Both the position numbers and the translations under genes were made by a program. A DNA stretch of 64,000 bases from VSJD01 sp964617825 (GTDB lineage Bacteria; Verrucomicrobiota; Kiritimatiellia; JAAZAB01): assembly GCA_964617825.1 (NCBI GenBank), contig CAZTWL010000004.1, forward strand, positions 62,001 through 126,000, written 5' to 3'. Below the pieces are notes generated by a model that did not search any database, had not been told where the DNA came from, and was given only the letters and a program-made list of their open reading frames with translations. Of this stretch, positions 8,646 through 17,226 are shown piece after piece. Each line of letters opens with the position of its first letter. Position 1 is the stretch's first letter.

Positions 8646-9614
8646 TCACTGTTTTCCGGAAATCGCGAGGGGAAAAACCACGGCGCCGTATCCCACAACC
8701 CAATTTCCCCTGCTTTCGGGATGATCGTCGCCCGTATTGCGGTAATGCAAGACAACGCCTTCCCGCACTCCCTGCTGTTTCACAAACCGCATGGTTACCG
8801 CAACCGCCGACATGCCGCAGAAAATCTGGTTTTCGTAGCTCCACTGCTGCAGCAAATCGTCGGTTTGCATTGCGGCCACTTTTTTCAAGCTGTTGCGATC
8901 GGTTTTGGTTACCAAATTGTAATCCGGATCGTGGAGCATATCGGAGCTGGCAATGACCAGCAGCTTGCGTATTTTAGCCAATTCTTCCAAACCAGCCGCC
9001 AGGGCATCGAACGTTTGCGGATTATGATCGCCGATCAAGCCCACCACCAGCCTTGCTTTGGGGATGGCCGTCTGCACAAACGGAATCTGATTCTCGGCCG
9101 AGTGTTCGCCGTTATGCGGAGCATAATCCGGATAAATCGCCGGCCGGTTGCTGCTCAGCACGCTCAAGGCATCCTTGTCGAGTTCAGTCTCTCCGAGAGG
9201 CGAACGAATCGCATCACCATCCATGAGGGCAACACCGCGGAAACCTCCGCGATGACTGAAGCCCAGGATGACAACCGTGTCCGGCGCATCGCCCCGGCGG
9301 GCCTGATCCTGAAGCGCACGGTACACGTAGCCGGCAACCGACCCGGAATATATATAACCGGCATGCGGCGCAATGGCGCCGATAATCCGGCCTTTAAGCG
9401 GGCTCACCCGGGCCGCGTCGATGCAAGAAGCAACCAAATTGCCCAACGTCGTCTTGTCACCCGGGAACCAGCGGTCATCGCCACGGGTTGTCCTGACCAT
9501 TTGTTGATTTTTTGGGTTCATATTATCCTTTCCATATCCGGACAATATTAGAGTGTTAAAAACCATCACCAAGGCAAACGACACGTTCCAGCAAAATGGA
9601 TTAATCCGCGTCAT
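8646..9614 (-). CDS. Memo-like protein (AmmeMemoRadiSam system protein B)
   Basis: The body matches the MEMO1/AmmeMemoRadiSam-B family, which shares its fold with extradiol dioxygenases. Visible motifs are APHAGYIYSG, PHNGEHSAENQIPF, VIASSDMLHD and FCGMSAVAV, which carry the family His/His/Cys ligand positions. The AMMECR1 and radical-SAM partners are not in the window. Two starts are possible. GTG-free ATG 9614 follows GAGGGGGG and adds a hydrophobic, signal-like segment (FALVMVFNTLIL). ATG 9521 follows AAAGGA and gives a plain cytosolic protein. The outer start is given because of its ribosome site and the promoter-like boxes just upstream. The biochemical role of bacterial Memo proteins is unsettled. 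Confidence 0.8.
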   Translation of the reverse strand: MTRINPFCWNVSFALVMVFNTLILSGYGKDNMNPKNQQMVRTTRGDDRWFPGDKTTLGNLVASCIDAARVSPLKGRIIGAIAPHAGYIYSGSVAGYVYRALQDQARRGDAPDTVVILGFSHRGGFRGVALMDGDAIRSPLGETELDKDALSVLSSNRPAIYPDYAPHNGEHSAENQIPFVQTAIPKARLVVGLIGDHNPQTFDALAAGLEELAKIRKLLVIASSDMLHDPDYNLVTKTDRNSLKKVAAMQTDDLLQQWSYENQIFCGMSAVAVTMRFVKQQGVREGVVLHYRNTGDDHPESRGNWVVGYGAVVFPLAISGKQ

Positions 9615-9632
9615 CGGTCCCCCCTCTATTAC

Positions 9633-9661
9633 ATTGTTGAATTTTCAAAAGGCATTGACAA
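9633..9661 (-). promoter_or_regulatory. Candidate sigma-70 promoter for the Memo-like gene
   Basis: On the minus strand TTGTCA (9661-9656) and AACAAT (9638-9633) are separated by 17 bases, 5/6 and 4/6 matches to consensus. Transcription would begin near 9626, a few bases before the 9614 start codon. The rest of the gap to ligA holds nothing else I can recognise. Confidence 0.35.
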
Positions 9662-9872
9662 GCACTATTTTGCACGCGAACGATATATCGCATTTCATCA
9701 CCATGAATGAAAACCGATCCATGTCGATCTGAACGGAAAATAGCTATGGATGACGGCAGAAACAGAGCCGCAGGATATCGTCGATCATATGGCTCAAAAC
9801 AAAGCCCCGCGTTAAACCCTGAAAAGCCAGATTTTCATGGCGTTTACAAACACCTTCCGGTAGCATGCGCTC

Positions 9873-11912
9873 ATGAATGACAAGCAAGTTCAGGATCGTA
9901 TCCGCCATCTCCGGGGGGAGATTGAACGCCATAATCGGCTGTATTACGGCGCCAATATGCCGGAGATTTCCGATCGTGAATATGACCGTTTGTATCATGA
10001 GCTCGACAACCTGGAAAAGCAGCACCCCAAATTCCTGACACCGGATTCCCCAACTCAGCACGTGGGCAATGACCGGCGCATGGGCAGTGCGCCCCTGACA
10101 GCCTTCGAACAAGTGCGGCATCGCCTGCCCATGATGAGCCTGGATAACACCTACAGCCAGTCGGAACTGGTGAATTTTCACGAACGACTTTTACGGCTGT
10201 TGCCGGATCAGAGATTCACCTATATCGTCGAACCTAAAATTGACGGTGTGGCTATCGCCTTGCGTTATGAACATGGTCGCATGGTTGCCGGAAGCACCCG
10301 TGGCGACGGAATCATTGGCGATAACATCACCGCCAACCTGCGTACCATCCGCTCGTTGCCGCTCACCTTGCGCTGTCCCGGCACCCCCCCCGCCGTTCTT
10401 GAGGTCCGCGGAGAAGTTTACATGACCAGGGACGGGTTTGCCGCCATCAATCGCGCCCGCGAGGAGACGGACGAAGAACCTTTCGCCAATCCGCGCAATG
10501 CCGCCGCCGGTTCATTGAAACTGTTGGATTCGCACCAGGTGGCGCAGCGTCCGCTGGATGCGATCATCTATGGCGTCGGCGAATTGGAAGGCATAGCCTT
10601 CGATACGCACGCGCAAATGCTCTCGACCTTAAAAACCTTCGGACTTAATACTCCCGGCAAGTTCTGGCTCTGCCGTTCCATGGATGCCGTGTTTGCCGCC
10701 TTGGAGGAGCTGAAAGCAATGCGGCAAACCTTCCCTTTCGGCATTGACGGCGGCGTCATCAAGGTCAACGAACGCCGGTTTTACGATATCCTGGGCACAA
10801 CCGCCAAGAGCCCGCGCTGGGCGGTGGCCTTCAAGTATGAGAGCGAGCGCGCCGAGACCCGACTGAAAGCCATTACGGTTCAGGTGGGCCGCACCGGCGT
10901 ACTTACTCCCGTGGCTGAACTCGATCCCGTAGCTTTGGCGGGTTCCACCATCAACCGCGCAACGCTTCATAATGCCGACGAGATTAAACGCAAGGATATC
11001 CGCATAGGCGACAAAGTCTATGTGGAAAAAGCCGGCGAAGTGATCCCCGCCGTCGTCGGCGTCAATACGGGCGCACGCAGCGGCCATGAAATCTTGTTCC
11101 AAATGCCGGCCAAGTGTCCGGTTTGCGGAGAGCCCGTTACTCAGCGCGAAGGCGAAGTTGCCTTTCGCTGCGAAAACCTCCAATGTCCGGCCCAGTTAAA
11201 GCGCTGGCTGCGGCATTTTGCCGCACGCGGCGCAATGGATATCGAAGGCTTGGGCGAAGCGCTGGTGGATCAGCTTGTGGATGCTAATCTTGTATCCGAC
11301 CCCGCCGACTTATATCGTCTGCGCCTGGAAAACGTGGCCGCCCTGGAAAGGATGGCCGCAAAATCGGCGCAAAATCTGCTCGCCGGCATTGAAGCCAGCA
11401 AACACCGTGATTTCTGGCGGGTATTGTTCGCGCTCGGTATTCGCCAGGTTGGCGCCAAGATGGCGCAAAATCTGGAGCAGCATTATCAAAGCATCGAACC
11501 GCTGATGCAGGCCACGCCGGATGAACTCCAGCAAATCCCGGATCTGGGCCCAATCGCTTCCCAAAATATCCATGCTTATTTTCAGTCGCCACACAACCGC
11601 GAGTTTATTCGTCGGCTTCAGGAAGCCGGCGTCACCTTCCAACGCGCCGCCGATGCCGTGCCGACCGGCGGACGATTGGCCGGCAAGGTGTTTGTGGTGA
11701 CTGGTACTCTGGAAAAATTCAGCCGCGACCAGGCCGAACAAGCCATTCGCGCTCTGGGCGGCAAAGTCAGCGCCGGCGTATCGAAGAAAACATTCCGCGT
11801 GGTCGCCGGAAAGGAACCGGGCGCCAAGCTGGACAAAGCCATGGCGCTGGGCATCACCGTGATGAACGAAGCCGAATTCTTGCAGATGATTCGCGCTGAA
11901 CCGCCTACCTGA
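9873..11912 (+). CDS. ligA: NAD-dependent DNA ligase
   Basis: Seals nicks in duplex DNA with NAD as adenylate donor, essential in replication and repair. The 679-aa length is normal. The N-terminal Ia domain is followed by the adenylated lysine K122 in EPKIDGVA and the family motif STRGDGIIGDN. A four-cysteine zinc finger (CPVCGEP to CENLQC) comes near residue 415, then helix-hairpin-helix repeats, and a C-terminal BRCT domain covers about the last 78 residues. The ATG is used because upstream in-frame sequence is not ligase-like; the ribosome site is weak. Transcribed alone on this strand. Confidence 0.97.
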   Translation: MNDKQVQDRIRHLRGEIERHNRLYYGANMPEISDREYDRLYHELDNLEKQHPKFLTPDSPTQHVGNDRRMGSAPLTAFEQVRHRLPMMSLDNTYSQSELVNFHERLLRLLPDQRFTYIVEPKIDGVAIALRYEHGRMVAGSTRGDGIIGDNITANLRTIRSLPLTLRCPGTPPAVLEVRGEVYMTRDGFAAINRAREETDEEPFANPRNAAAGSLKLLDSHQVAQRPLDAIIYGVGELEGIAFDTHAQMLSTLKTFGLNTPGKFWLCRSMDAVFAALEELKAMRQTFPFGIDGGVIKVNERRFYDILGTTAKSPRWAVAFKYESERAETRLKAITVQVGRTGVLTPVAELDPVALAGSTINRATLHNADEIKRKDIRIGDKVYVEKAGEVIPAVVGVNTGARSGHEILFQMPAKCPVCGEPVTQREGEVAFRCENLQCPAQLKRWLRHFAARGAMDIEGLGEALVDQLVDANLVSDPADLYRLRLENVAALERMAAKSAQNLLAGIEASKHRDFWRVLFALGIRQVGAKMAQNLEQHYQSIEPLMQATPDELQQIPDLGPIASQNIHAYFQSPHNREFIRRLQEAGVTFQRAADAVPTGGRLAGKVFVVTGTLEKFSRDQAEQAIRALGGKVSAGVSKKTFRVVAGKEPGAKLDKAMALGITVMNEAEFLQMIRAEPPT

Positions 11913-12084
11913 AATCTCCGGCGGAATCTTCCAGCCGGCTACCGCAACACGACAATACTGCAACAAATACTTGCTTTTTATCCTGCCGAGTGACAGTATC
12001 CCGTTGTTTGTTATTTCGCAGCAGTTGGCCTTTGTTTAATCTTTTCAAGAACAGGAGGTGAACTCATCGAGAAAGCAAACGATT

Positions 12085-12113
12085 TTGACATGTTTGGAAA
12101 GTGAAACAATTTT
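12085..12113 (+). promoter_or_regulatory. Candidate promoter before the small secreted protein
   Basis: A perfect TTGACA at 12085-12090 is followed after 17 bases by AATTTT, a poor -10 match in a very T-rich stretch. It lies 26-54 bases before the start codon at 12139. The strong -35 and the location support it; the weak -10 keeps confidence low. Confidence 0.3.
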
Positions 12114-12138
12114 TTATCACAAGCAAGGAAGATCACAT

Positions 12139-12567
12139 ATGAAGCGTATTGTTGTCGGATTAATGGCTGTTTGTCTGTTTGGTTCTCTGTCGGTTTTTGC
12201 TGAACAAGCTGAAAAAACGGCTACAGCTGAAAAAACGGCTAAGAAAGATGCCGTATTGCAAGAAATCACGGTTACAGGCAAGCTGGCCAAACATCCCATG
12301 GGATTCATCCTTACGGAAGCCGACGGCACGGCAGTGAAAGTGATGGCTCCGAAGGCAGCCAAGGAAGGCGAACCCTCTGTTGCGGATATTGATAAGTTTA
12401 TCGGCAAGGACGTCAAGCTGGTCGGCATGGGCACCACGAAGACGAGCAAGTCCGGCAAGAAGGCGACGATGATCAAGACCGTCACCAGCATTGCGGAAGC
12501 GGCGGCGGCGGCCCCAGCGGCAGCTCCGGCAGCAGCTCCGGCGGCGGATGCGCCTGCGGCAAAGTAA
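12139..12567 (+). CDS. Small exported protein with Ala/Pro tail
   Basis: A 142-aa protein of unknown function. A clear signal peptide (MKRIVVGLMAVCLFGSLSVFA) would be cut near residue 21. The core of about 80 residues alternates strands (ITVTGKLAKHP, FILTEADGTAVKV, VKLVGMGT, IKTVTSIAE), which looks like a small OB-like beta barrel similar to bacterial YgiW-type folds; that is inference. The last 25 residues are a low-complexity Ala/Pro tail. The inner ATG at 12139 is chosen because it begins the signal peptide and follows AAGGAAG. It stands alone between ligA and a strong terminator, so it is probably a monocistronic periplasmic protein. Confidence 0.7.
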   Translation: MKRIVVGLMAVCLFGSLSVFAEQAEKTATAEKTAKKDAVLQEITVTGKLAKHPMGFILTEADGTAVKVMAPKAAKEGEPSVADIDKFIGKDVKLVGMGTTKTSKSGKKATMIKTVTSIAEAAAAAPAAAPAAAPAADAPAAK

Positions 12568-12620
12568 GCGAAATTTGATGGCCTTAAGCCAAAAAGCTTA
12601 GGCCATAGATTAAACAAGGA

Positions 12621-12650
12621 GGGTCGCTCACCGGAGCGGCCCTTTTTGTT
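12621..12650 (+). terminator. Rho-independent terminator of the small secreted gene
   Basis: A 9-bp stem (GGGTCGCTC / GAGCGGCCC, one G-U pair) with loop ACCG is followed by TTTTTGTTTG. It lies 54 bases after the stop of the exported-protein gene. The stem also contains the stop codon of the opposing ribulokinase gene at 12628-12630. Confidence 0.85.
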
Positions 12651-14322
12651 TGTCAGTCGGCTTGCGCAGGGCCAGTAACTTTTTCATAATGCCGCCTACG
12701 CTCGACGGGGGCATATGGCCGGCTTTCGCGCCAAAGGCATCATGCAGAATTTTATATTGGCTATATAATTCCCGATAGACGGCAACATTACCAGGAATCG
12801 GCCGATATATTTTTCCTTTAATCCCCGTCATCGCGGCAATCGCCGGCTCAATGGCCGGATATGCACCCCCCGCCAGGGCGCCGGCAATCGCCGCCCCCAG
12901 CGCGCAGGTCTGGGCCGAACGCGAAATAAACATCGACCGGTTGAGCACATCGGCATAAATCTGCATAAAAAGCGCATTTTTTTCGGCAATCCCGCCACAG
13001 CAAACCACGCGCTCAATCGGCACTCCATATTCCTCAATCCGGTTGATGATGGTCAATGCGCCGAAGGCCGTAGCCTCCAGCAGAGCGCGATAAATCTCTG
13101 CACGCGTCGTGTGCAGGGTCATGCCGACCAGTAGTCCGGAAAGTTGCGGATCGCCGATGATGTTCCGATTTCCATTGTGCCAGTCGAGAGCCAGAAGCCC
13201 GCTGGCTCCGGGTTTCGAGCGCTGGGATTCATTTGTCAGTTTGACCTGCAAGGCATCATTTCCCTGGCATACGTCGGAGACAAACCAGCGAAAGATATCC
13301 CCCACGGCGGCTTGGCCCGCTTCAATGCCAATATAGCCGGGCAAAACCGATCCATCCACAATGCCGCAAACACCCGGGATATCCGGCACCTGCATCGTAT
13401 TTTTGGCCACCATAATATCGCAAGCGGACGTGCCAACGATCTTTACCAGCGTCCCGGTTTTGATTCCCGCCCCCACGGCGCCAAGATGGGCATCTATGGC
13501 GCCCACCGCCACGGGCAACCCTTCAGGCAGCCGCCAGGCAGTTGCCCACGATTTTGCCAAACGTCCGGCCAGATGATCGATCCCAAATGCTTCCGCCGGC
13601 ATGTGCTCGCGGATTCTGGCCAGGCGCGAGTCAAGCTCTGCGAGGAATTCGACATCCGGCATCCCGCCCCACTGCCTGCTAAACAAAGCCTTATGCCCGG
13701 CGGCGCATACTCCGCGGACAACAGCCTCGGGCCGGCTGATCCCGCAAAGCAAGGCCGGGATATAATCGGCCAACTCGATCCAGGCATGTGTGGCCTCGAA
13801 CAGGCCGCGATCCAAATTAAGGCAATGCCATACTTTGGCCCAATACCATTCCGGGGAATAAACCCCGCCGCACTTGGCAAGAAAATGCGGCCTTGATCTG
13901 TTGGCCTGCTCCGTGATCCGCTCCGCTTCGACGCAAGCCGTATGATCTTTCCAAAGCCAGGCATATGCGTTTAAATTTTTTTTATAGGCCGGTCGCAGAC
14001 ACATCGGGCGATTCTGCGCATCCACCGGAATAGGGGTTGAGCCGGTGGCATCCACCCCAATCCCAACAAAATCTTTCCCCTGCACGCCGAATTGACGCCG
14101 CGCCCGGCTTAAAGCCGTTCTGACGACCTTATCCAGGCACGCTGCATAATCCAATGGCGACTGGCGCGCCAGATTGTGGTCATGGGCATCTAGTAAAATG
14201 CCGTTCGTCCCGCTGGGATAACCGGCAATCGCCGCGCCGACTTCCTGGCCGTCGGCCGTGCTGACCACGAGGGCCCGCACTGAATTTGTGCCATAATCAA
14301 TGCCGAGAGCATACTTGGCCAT
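12628..14322 (-). CDS. araB: Ribulokinase (FGGY family)
   Basis: Phosphorylates L-ribulose to L-ribulose 5-phosphate in arabinose catabolism. The 564-aa length fits AraB rather than xylulokinase (about 500). The N-terminus YALGIDYGTNSVRALVV is the FGGY phosphate-1 loop typical of AraB. VGIGVDATGSTP, VGAIDAHLGAVGAG, VGTSACDIMV and the C-terminal RVVCCGGIAEKNALF motif complete the two-domain kinase. AGGGA precedes the ATG. No araA or araD is adjacent; the upstream minus-strand gene is the acyltransferase, 64 bases away. The last codons and stop overlap the terminator hairpin of the opposing gene. Confidence 0.92.
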   Translation of the reverse strand: MAKYALGIDYGTNSVRALVVSTADGQEVGAAIAGYPSGTNGILLDAHDHNLARQSPLDYAACLDKVVRTALSRARRQFGVQGKDFVGIGVDATGSTPIPVDAQNRPMCLRPAYKKNLNAYAWLWKDHTACVEAERITEQANRSRPHFLAKCGGVYSPEWYWAKVWHCLNLDRGLFEATHAWIELADYIPALLCGISRPEAVVRGVCAAGHKALFSRQWGGMPDVEFLAELDSRLARIREHMPAEAFGIDHLAGRLAKSWATAWRLPEGLPVAVGAIDAHLGAVGAGIKTGTLVKIVGTSACDIMVAKNTMQVPDIPGVCGIVDGSVLPGYIGIEAGQAAVGDIFRWFVSDVCQGNDALQVKLTNESQRSKPGASGLLALDWHNGNRNIIGDPQLSGLLVGMTLHTTRAEIYRALLEATAFGALTIINRIEEYGVPIERVVCCGGIAEKNALFMQIYADVLNRSMFISRSAQTCALGAAIAGALAGGAYPAIEPAIAAMTGIKGKIYRPIPGNVAVYRELYSQYKILHDAFGAKAGHMPPSSVGGIMKKLLALRKPTDKQKGPLR

Positions 14323-14385
14323 GATTGATGTCCCTGCTTATTTCGATATATGATTTCAACCGGAAGATGGCGCCTTGCGGTCTAT

Positions 14386-15333
14386 TCAGGTCGCTGTGGA
14401 AAGATCGGCGCCCGCCTCGTCGGTGTTCGCCGCCGGGTCCAGCGGATCGAGAATCCAGCGTTTGTTGAACCAGAACCACTGTTCCGGCTGTTCCCTGATT
14501 GCGCGATCGAAAACATCAAAGACAGCCTGAGTCATCCGCTGCCAGTCTTCCTTCTTATCCAAACGGTCATCAGGCCAAACCGCCTCCAGAATCCGATACC
14601 GATGCCGCGTCCAACCTTGCCGCGTAATAATGCAGGGAAAAATCGGCACGCCGGTCATTTTGGCAATCAATCCCAGCCCACCGGCAATATTGGCCGGCTT
14701 GCCCAGGAACTGGACAACGACGCCCGGCGTGCGCGACCGCACATCCGGCAACATGGCCATGACCTTGCCCTCGCGGATTCGGCGGATGATCCCCTTCAGT
14801 ACGGACGAGCTGCGCTGAAGCGTTTCAAAGCCCGAGCCCATGCGCATGCGATGGATATATTCCTCGACCAGCTGATTCTTCTGGTTCCCGGTGACGGTAA
14901 AGAGGCGGACGCCGCACGCCAGACTGGTCAGCGTCGCCATTTCCCACGAGCCCATGTGCGGTGCGGCAATAATAGCCCCCTTCCCCGTGTTTAAATGATC
15001 AAGGATTATACGGTCCGAGCCGCCGACATCCACTATCGAACGAATCCATGCCGGCGAACTGACCGGGATTCGGACCATTTCCACCGCCGTAAAGCAAAAA
15101 TCGCGCCAGGACCGCCAGGAAATGCTTCGCACCTCGCGATCGGAATATCGCGTCCCGAATACTTCACGGATGCGGGACTGGGCATCCGCCACCCGATAGC
15201 GACAAGCATGAAAGATGAGCCAGGCAATCCCCCACGCCAATCCCAAGGCCACGCGGTACGGCAAGAATTGAACCAGTCCCGCCACGGCGCGTACGCCAAC
15301 GTATTCCAGAACGTGCTTGGCACGGTGTTTCAT
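14386..15333 (-). CDS. Lipid A acyltransferase-like protein (LpxL/HtrB family)
   Basis: A 315-aa member of the Kdo-lipid A secondary acyltransferase family, acting at the inner membrane in lipopolysaccharide maturation. The HX4E catalytic motif is HMGSWE (PHMGSWE, about residue 126), and an N-terminal hydrophobic stretch (VALGLAWGIAWLIF) acts as a membrane anchor. A conserved QWFWFNKRW segment lies near the C-terminus. The start codon overlaps the stop of the upstream DUF362 gene by four bases, so the two are translationally coupled. The window also encodes LptD, consistent with a full LPS layer. Chain specificity is not readable. Confidence 0.88.
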   Translation of the reverse strand: MKHRAKHVLEYVGVRAVAGLVQFLPYRVALGLAWGIAWLIFHACRYRVADAQSRIREVFGTRYSDREVRSISWRSWRDFCFTAVEMVRIPVSSPAWIRSIVDVGGSDRIILDHLNTGKGAIIAAPHMGSWEMATLTSLACGVRLFTVTGNQKNQLVEEYIHRMRMGSGFETLQRSSSVLKGIIRRIREGKVMAMLPDVRSRTPGVVVQFLGKPANIAGGLGLIAKMTGVPIFPCIITRQGWTRHRYRILEAVWPDDRLDKKEDWQRMTQAVFDVFDRAIREQPEQWFWFNKRWILDPLDPAANTDEAGADLSTAT

Positions 15334-16472
15334 GAAGGCAATTTTCCTCTTTTTCGAAGGTTCAACAAGAAACTCTGCGTCATCTCCACTGCCTTTTGGG
15401 GGCAGACCTCATGACAACAGCAACAGCCAATGCAGGTCGTGGGCGTCAAAACCGGCTTTGGTTCGTTATCGACCAGACGCAAGGCGGTAACCGGGCAGGC
15501 TTTGACGCACAAACCGCACCGCACACAAAGATCCGTGAACGCCGGACGAATCCATAAATACGGAGCCAACATACGGACCAGCCAAACTGGAATTTGATTG
15601 AACAGCCTTGCGGAAACAGGGGTACGGAACGGAGGGCGCTGGAGCGGCACGGGCACATTGCCAACCAACTCGATCCGGCTCCAATCGGCGGAACCAACTC
15701 CCGCCCGCTCAAGCAAGCCGAGATAAGGAACAGCCTTGAGCGGAATATCGAGGAGATGACACAAAGCGCCATCCAAGGCCACACCATCGTTTGAGCCCGC
15801 AAGGAAGCCCAAGGGAACGAGATCGCCGGCCGAAGGGCCATTTCCATCCATGGCGATGATCGCATCGGTAATGGTCAAACCCGGCTTAATGCGCGCATAA
15901 AGCGTGGCCAGGAAGGCGCAAAACTGGGAAGGTGTGGGATATTGCTTATGCAACATTGTTTTTTGAAAGCCCGGCAGGGTGCCATAGGTGTTTTTAACGG
16001 CATTGGTAAACGCAGTCAGCATGTGTGTTTTCAGTTTGGGCATATTAATGACAAGCGCCGCATCCAGGACCGGTTTGGCCACACTATAGACTACACCTTC
16101 CCGGTTAAATTGCACCGAGCCGGCCTTTTCCAGGTTTACGAGCGGGACCGCTTCCTCTTCACACATGGCCTTGAATCCCGTCTTTTCCCAAACGCGCTCG
16201 ATCTTGAGCGCGTTACAGGAACTGTCCGCCACCATGGGGCTACCGCCCGCAGCTTTAACCATGCGGATCACGGCCCGGACAACTTCCGGATGCGTGGTCA
16301 CACCCTGTTCCGGGGTCCTGGCGCTCAGCAAATTGGGTTTCAGCAGAACCGTTTGCCCGGGCCGCACCCAGGCGGACATTCCACCCAAATCGGCAACCAG
16401 ACGTTCGACGGCCGATCGGACAGCGGTTGGCGTATAATCAGGACAGGCAGATAAGGCCACTTTGGCACGCAT
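15330..16472 (-). CDS. DUF362 protein with two 4Fe-4S clusters
   Basis: A 380-aa cytosolic iron-sulfur protein. An N-terminal DUF362 domain (VLLKPNLLS, LVINMPKLKTH, FTNAVKNTYG) runs to about residue 300. It is followed by a ferredoxin domain with CVRCGLCVKACP and CIGCCCCHEVCP, giving ligands for two 4Fe-4S clusters. The second motif has a run of four cysteines, more than the cluster needs. The electron-transfer partner and substrate of the family are unknown. It is the middle gene of DUF6941, DUF362, acyltransferase, with a 19-base gap upstream and a 4-base overlap downstream. A paralogue lies at 47849-48952. Confidence 0.85.
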   Translation of the reverse strand: MRAKVALSACPDYTPTAVRSAVERLVADLGGMSAWVRPGQTVLLKPNLLSARTPEQGVTTHPEVVRAVIRMVKAAGGSPMVADSSCNALKIERVWEKTGFKAMCEEEAVPLVNLEKAGSVQFNREGVVYSVAKPVLDAALVINMPKLKTHMLTAFTNAVKNTYGTLPGFQKTMLHKQYPTPSQFCAFLATLYARIKPGLTITDAIIAMDGNGPSAGDLVPLGFLAGSNDGVALDGALCHLLDIPLKAVPYLGLLERAGVGSADWSRIELVGNVPVPLQRPPFRTPVSARLFNQIPVWLVRMLAPYLWIRPAFTDLCVRCGLCVKACPVTALRLVDNEPKPVLTPTTCIGCCCCHEVCPQKAVEMTQSFLLNLRKRGKLPS

Positions 16473-16491
16473 GATAATATTTCCACCCCAT

Positions 16492-16905
16492 TCAGGCCGG
16501 ATTTGCCGGCTTGGCCGGATTCATTTGTATAATTCTTAATGGATAGCGCAATTTCAAGTCGCCATCCAGCTGAATCTCCACCCAATAAACACCAGGTTGT
16601 TCGAATCCCGTATTGATGAACACTTCCACATTCGTTGCCGTCGCTTCCGCACTCTGCAGGCGCACGGGAATGGATTGACCTTTCACAAGCACGGTGGATT
16701 GATCCGGTTTCAGCAAACGGGTCTCCTGCTTGAAGGCGCCCTCTCCGCCACACCAGCGGGTCACAACGCAAATGCGGGGAAACATCAAAGGAAATTGCTT
16801 GGCCGAGATGACCTCGAACAGCCCGATCAACATGAATTTGCCGTTCATTTCCTGACGGACATCATCACACATAACGCTGGCTTGAAGATCTGGAATCATG
16901 GTCAC
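16492..16905 (-). CDS. DUF6941-type conserved hypothetical protein
   Basis: A 137-aa soluble protein with no signal peptide or membrane segment. The opening MIPDLQASVMCDDVRQE and the GKFMLIGLFEVI strand match a widespread small bacterial family of unknown function (my recollection: DUF6941), predicted to be a beta-sandwich. AGGTGA precedes the ATG closely. It appears to be the first gene of the minus-strand unit that continues through the DUF362 gene and the acyltransferase. Its 5' flank is occupied by a MITE-like element, so its promoter may lie in or beside that repeat. Confidence 0.65.
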   Translation of the reverse strand: MTMIPDLQASVMCDDVRQEMNGKFMLIGLFEVISAKQFPLMFPRICVVTRWCGGEGAFKQETRLLKPDQSTVLVKGQSIPVRLQSAEATATNVEVFINTGFEQPGVYWVEIQLDGDLKLRYPLRIIQMNPAKPANPA

Positions 16906-16937
16906 CTACCCTTTATATGAATTGATATTTTTATTAG

Positions 16938-17109
16938 CTTTCCACAGGATACTCAGAACTTAGACTGTGGACCGTGGGCTGCAGGAAAACGGGCAATAAT
17001 CAGCCAGATGCAAAGAACCATAGTTCCGGTTTTGTGTATCTGCATTTTGCCTGTTCGAACCTACGGACTACAGTCTTCAGCCCTCGGCGGCCCTATGGGA
17101 CGCCAATGC
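16938..17109. repeat. MITE-like inverted-repeat element, copy A
   Basis: About 172 bases without a coding signal fill most of the gap between the DUF6941 and DUF1638 genes. The ends are imperfect inverted repeats. The left end begins TTTCCACAGGAT and runs through ACTGTGGACCGTGGGCTG. The right end runs through CTACGGACTACAGTCTTCAG to CCCTATGGGACGCCAATG. A central block has AGTTCCGGTTTT. The same blocks in the same order occur in copy B at 60624-60813. The remaining part of the gap, to 17226, shows nothing else. Confidence 0.7.
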
Positions 17110-17226
17110 TATGTTTTTATCGTTTTGAAACATGCGCGCCGGATATTCCGCATTCGGTGCAACGCGCCAAACCCACTCCCTTGATCGATACTAGAGGCAA
17201 CTTTGCCTGCAACGGAATTCAAATTG

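Noticed and set aside
15330..16472. Idea that the DUF362 ferredoxin takes part in lipid A synthesis with the overlapping acyltransferase
   Set aside because: Overlap shows coupling only; no known LPS step needs such a protein, and its paralogue stands near biotin genes.
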